Assembly: GCA_964608735.1 (NCBI GenBank)
Contig: CAZSPL010000207.1
Location: 1-6,925, forward strand
Length of the DNA: 6,925 nucleotides
From: CAZSPL01 sp964608735
GTDB lineage: Bacteria; JAJVIF01; JAPKYR01; CAZSPL01
Direction of reading: 5' to 3'
The notes beneath the pieces were generated by a model that saw only the letters and a program-made list of their open reading frames with translations, was not told where the DNA came from and did no database searches. Below are positions 5,617 to 6,925 of the stretch, in pieces. The translations under genes were made by a program, and so were the position numbers. Every line of letters begins with the position of its first letter. Position 1 is the first letter of the stretch.

Positions 5617-6675
5617 TTACGATGCCGGCGCGGTGATCCTGCTGTACGGCCCGATGAGGCTTCCGCTCGCGAGAAGAACGTGCGCGCCGATGTGGCAACT
5701 CGGGCTTATGACGCTGTGCGAGATGACCGCGCCGTCCCCGATAACCGAGTCGTTGAGAATGATGCTGTTGCTTATCTTCGCGTTGTTGCCGATTTTCACA
5801 TTCCGCCCGCAGAACACATTCGGCCCGATTCGGCTCGCCCCGATGGCGCAATTCTTGTCGAAATGGCACGGCCCGATCAGATCCGCGATAGGCTCCGCCT
5901 TCACCGTCGGATGCCCGAATATATTCCCGCGGAAAATCGGCTCCAGCGAAAACGGGCTCATCACTTTCCCGCTCGCGAGGTCGGAACACGCCTTGAGATA
6001 TTTTCCCGGCGTGCCGATGTCGAGCCAGTATCCTTTATGAATATAGCCGTACACCGCGTCGCCGCGTTCGAGCATCATCGGGAACAGCCCGCGCTCCAGC
6101 ATGTATTTCGTGTTCGGCGGAATGTCGTTCATCACGTCGCGGTTCATCACGTACAGCCCCGCGTTGATGGTATCCACCGTCGCTTCCTCGGCGCTCGGCT
6201 TCTCAAGGAAACGCTCCACCTTGCCGTTCTCATCAGTGAACACCAGCCCGTATGCTGTCGGGTCGTCCACCCGCACGAGCGTAATCGTCACCCGCGCTTT
6301 TTTCTTCCGGTGAAATTCCAGCACCGATTCGACATCTATATCGCTCAGCACATCGCCGTTGAATACCACCAGCTCGTCATCGCTGTAAAACCGCTCCCCA
6401 AGCTTCACGCCCCCCGCGGTACCGAGCAGCGTCGTCTCGACCGAGTAGTTGAAATTCATCCCCCAGTCCTCGCCGTTGCCGTAATGCCGCTGCGTCGCTT
6501 CGGGAAGGTAGTGCAGCGTGAAGATGACGCGGCGGATATCCGCACTGCGTATCTGCGCGAGCTGGTAATCGAGGAATGCATGCCCCAATAGCGGTACCAG
6601 CGGTTTCGGTATCGTAAGCGTTACCGGACGGAGGCGTGTGCCCTCACCGCCGGCGATGATTACTGCGGTCGGCAT
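5617..6675 (-). CDS. Nucleotide-sugar pyrophosphorylase with C-terminal left-handed beta-helix (mannose-1-phosphate guanylyltransferase-like)
   Basis: This 352-residue cytoplasmic enzyme would join a sugar 1-phosphate to an NTP, releasing pyrophosphate and giving an activated sugar for glycan synthesis. Seen in order: the nucleotide-binding GGEGTRLRP (9-17) with PKPLVPL (23-29), LGTAGGVKL (84-92), the metal-binding NGD (106-108), FLEKP (156-160), INAGLYV (170-176) and GYWLDIGTP (215-223). From about residue 248 there are isoleucine/valine-rich hexapeptide repeats (IGPN, VKIGNN, VIGDGAV, HIGAHV), the sign of a left-handed beta-helix. Order and length match GDP-mannose and related NDP-sugar pyrophosphorylases. 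Sequence alone does not separate GTP/mannose-1-P from UTP or dTTP/glucose-1-P. The start at 6675 has GAGGGAG at 6688-6682 and a -10 box at 6709-6704. It lies between two secreted propeller genes on the same strand. Confidence 0.92.
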   Translation of the reverse strand: MPTAVIIAGGEGTRLRPVTLTIPKPLVPLLGHAFLDYQLAQIRSADIRRVIFTLHYLPEATQRHYGNGEDWGMNFNYSVETTLLGTAGGVKLGERFYSDDELVVFNGDVLSDIDVESVLEFHRKKKARVTITLVRVDDPTAYGLVFTDENGKVERFLEKPSAEEATVDTINAGLYVMNRDVMNDIPPNTKYMLERGLFPMMLERGDAVYGYIHKGYWLDIGTPGKYLKACSDLASGKVMSPFSLEPIFRGNIFGHPTVKAEPIADLIGPCHFDKNCAIGASRIGPNVFCGRNVKIGNNAKISNSIILNDSVIGDGAVISHSVISPSCHIGAHVLLASGSLIGPYSRITAPAS

Positions 6676-6681
6676 AAATGA

Positions 6682-6709
6682 CTCCCTCTAAGTTGTGACG
6701 AATATTATA
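6682..6709 (-). promoter_or_regulatory. Predicted -10 box and ribosome binding site for the pyrophosphorylase gene
   Basis: The minus strand has a perfect TATAAT at 6709-6704 in the 50-nt gap after the upstream propeller gene, and GAGGGAG at 6688-6682, 6 nt before the ATG. The -35 position at 17 nt reads ATGGTA, three of six matches, and overlaps the end of the upstream coding sequence. The expected leader is about 22 nt. This allows expression independent of the upstream gene. Confidence 0.55.
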
Positions 6710-6725
6710 GCCGATGCGACAGATT

Positions 6726-6925
6726 CTACCATCCGCCCTCGGGCAACAGCTTGGATACGAACACATCGTTGCTGCCGTTGGATACATGGTTATCGACATC
6801 CGTACCCGGGTCGAAGTCGACCGTATCCGAAAACGCCCCGCAGATGTAGCTGCTTCCCGCGCCGAGAACATCGATGCCGTCCCCCGAATCCCCGCCTGCG
6901 CCGCCCCAGACGGATGTCCAGATAT
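6726..6925 (-). CDS. SBBP-type beta-propeller protein (C-terminal end only)
   Basis: Reading the minus strand from the window edge gives 65 residues ending at the TAG at 6728-6726. It begins with IWTSVWGGAGG, contains TVDFDPGTD, and ends SNDVFVSKLLPEGGW. This closely follows the last unit of the protein at 4121-5569 (WQNTWGGPG, SVDFNPGTG, NSDVFLMKFPPSGEM): same W-x-x-x-W-GG start, same DF-D/N-PGT loop, same SNG-N/S-x-DVF-K stretch. It is therefore the C-terminus of a second secreted propeller protein. The middle strand is diverged, with GSSYICGAFSD in place of the usual GNIYVFGDF. Start, signal peptide and blade number lie outside the window. G+C is higher than in the first copy. Confidence 0.8.
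   Translation of the reverse strand, partial: IWTSVWGGAGGDSGDGIDVLGAGSSYICGAFSDTVDFDPGTDVDNHVSNGSNDVFVSKLLPEGGW

Noticed and set aside
5467..6591. Plus-strand open frame of about 374 codons
   Set aside because: It is antisense to the pyrophosphorylase, whose motifs are unmistakable. The product is arginine/histidine-rich and matches no fold I recognise.

Overview
The window looks like chromosomal DNA from a GC-rich, probably uncultured, Gram-negative-type bacterium. An RND-type transporter implies an inner and outer membrane envelope. Secreted SBBP-type beta-propeller proteins and palindromic GGGACA/TGTCCC intergenic elements are things I associate with large genomes of environmental bacteria. 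I cannot name a phylum from the sequence. Most genes are GC-rich with C/G-ending codons. The gene at 1935-2531 is much poorer in GC, and the propeller gene at 4121-5569 is intermediate. I see no rRNA, tRNA, CRISPR array, transposase or phage gene.

Layout. (1) 1-898, minus: N-terminal 299 residues of an RND efflux transporter, cut by the window edge, with a perfect TATAAT only 7 nt upstream of its ATG. (2) 899-1259: gap between divergent genes holding a tandem 15-bp repeat, two inverted repeats of a REP-like family, and a promoter for the next gene. (3) 1260-1796, plus: a small stand-alone HD-domain metal phosphohydrolase with all six candidate metal ligands. (4) 1935-2531, plus: an AT-rich orphan encoding a two-helix membrane protein of unknown function. 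(5) 2532-2853: non-coding, with a strong GGGACA-type hairpin and a promoter. (6) 2854-4113, plus: aconitase-family large subunit (LeuC/HacA type) with its three cluster cysteines, but no small subunit next to it. (7) 4121-5569, minus: secreted seven-repeat SBBP-like beta-propeller whose stop lies 7 nt from the leuC-like stop, convergently. (8) 5617-6675, minus: nucleotide-sugar pyrophosphorylase with a C-terminal left-handed beta-helix. (9) 6726-6925, minus: C-terminal end of a second SBBP-like protein, similar to the end of the first.

How the genes relate. The three minus-strand genes at the right lie head to tail with gaps of 47 and 50 nt. This suggests a cluster linking sugar-nucleotide synthesis with secreted propeller proteins, but a perfect TATAAT before the pyrophosphorylase shows it can also have its own promoter. 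The left half is a series of apparently independent single-gene units (efflux, HD hydrolase, orphan membrane protein, leucine-type dehydratase) separated by repeat-bearing spacers. I found no clear multi-gene novel system. The points most worth a second look are the REP-like repeat family, the compositionally foreign orphan gene, the possibly leaderless RND transcript, and the paired propeller genes around the pyrophosphorylase.
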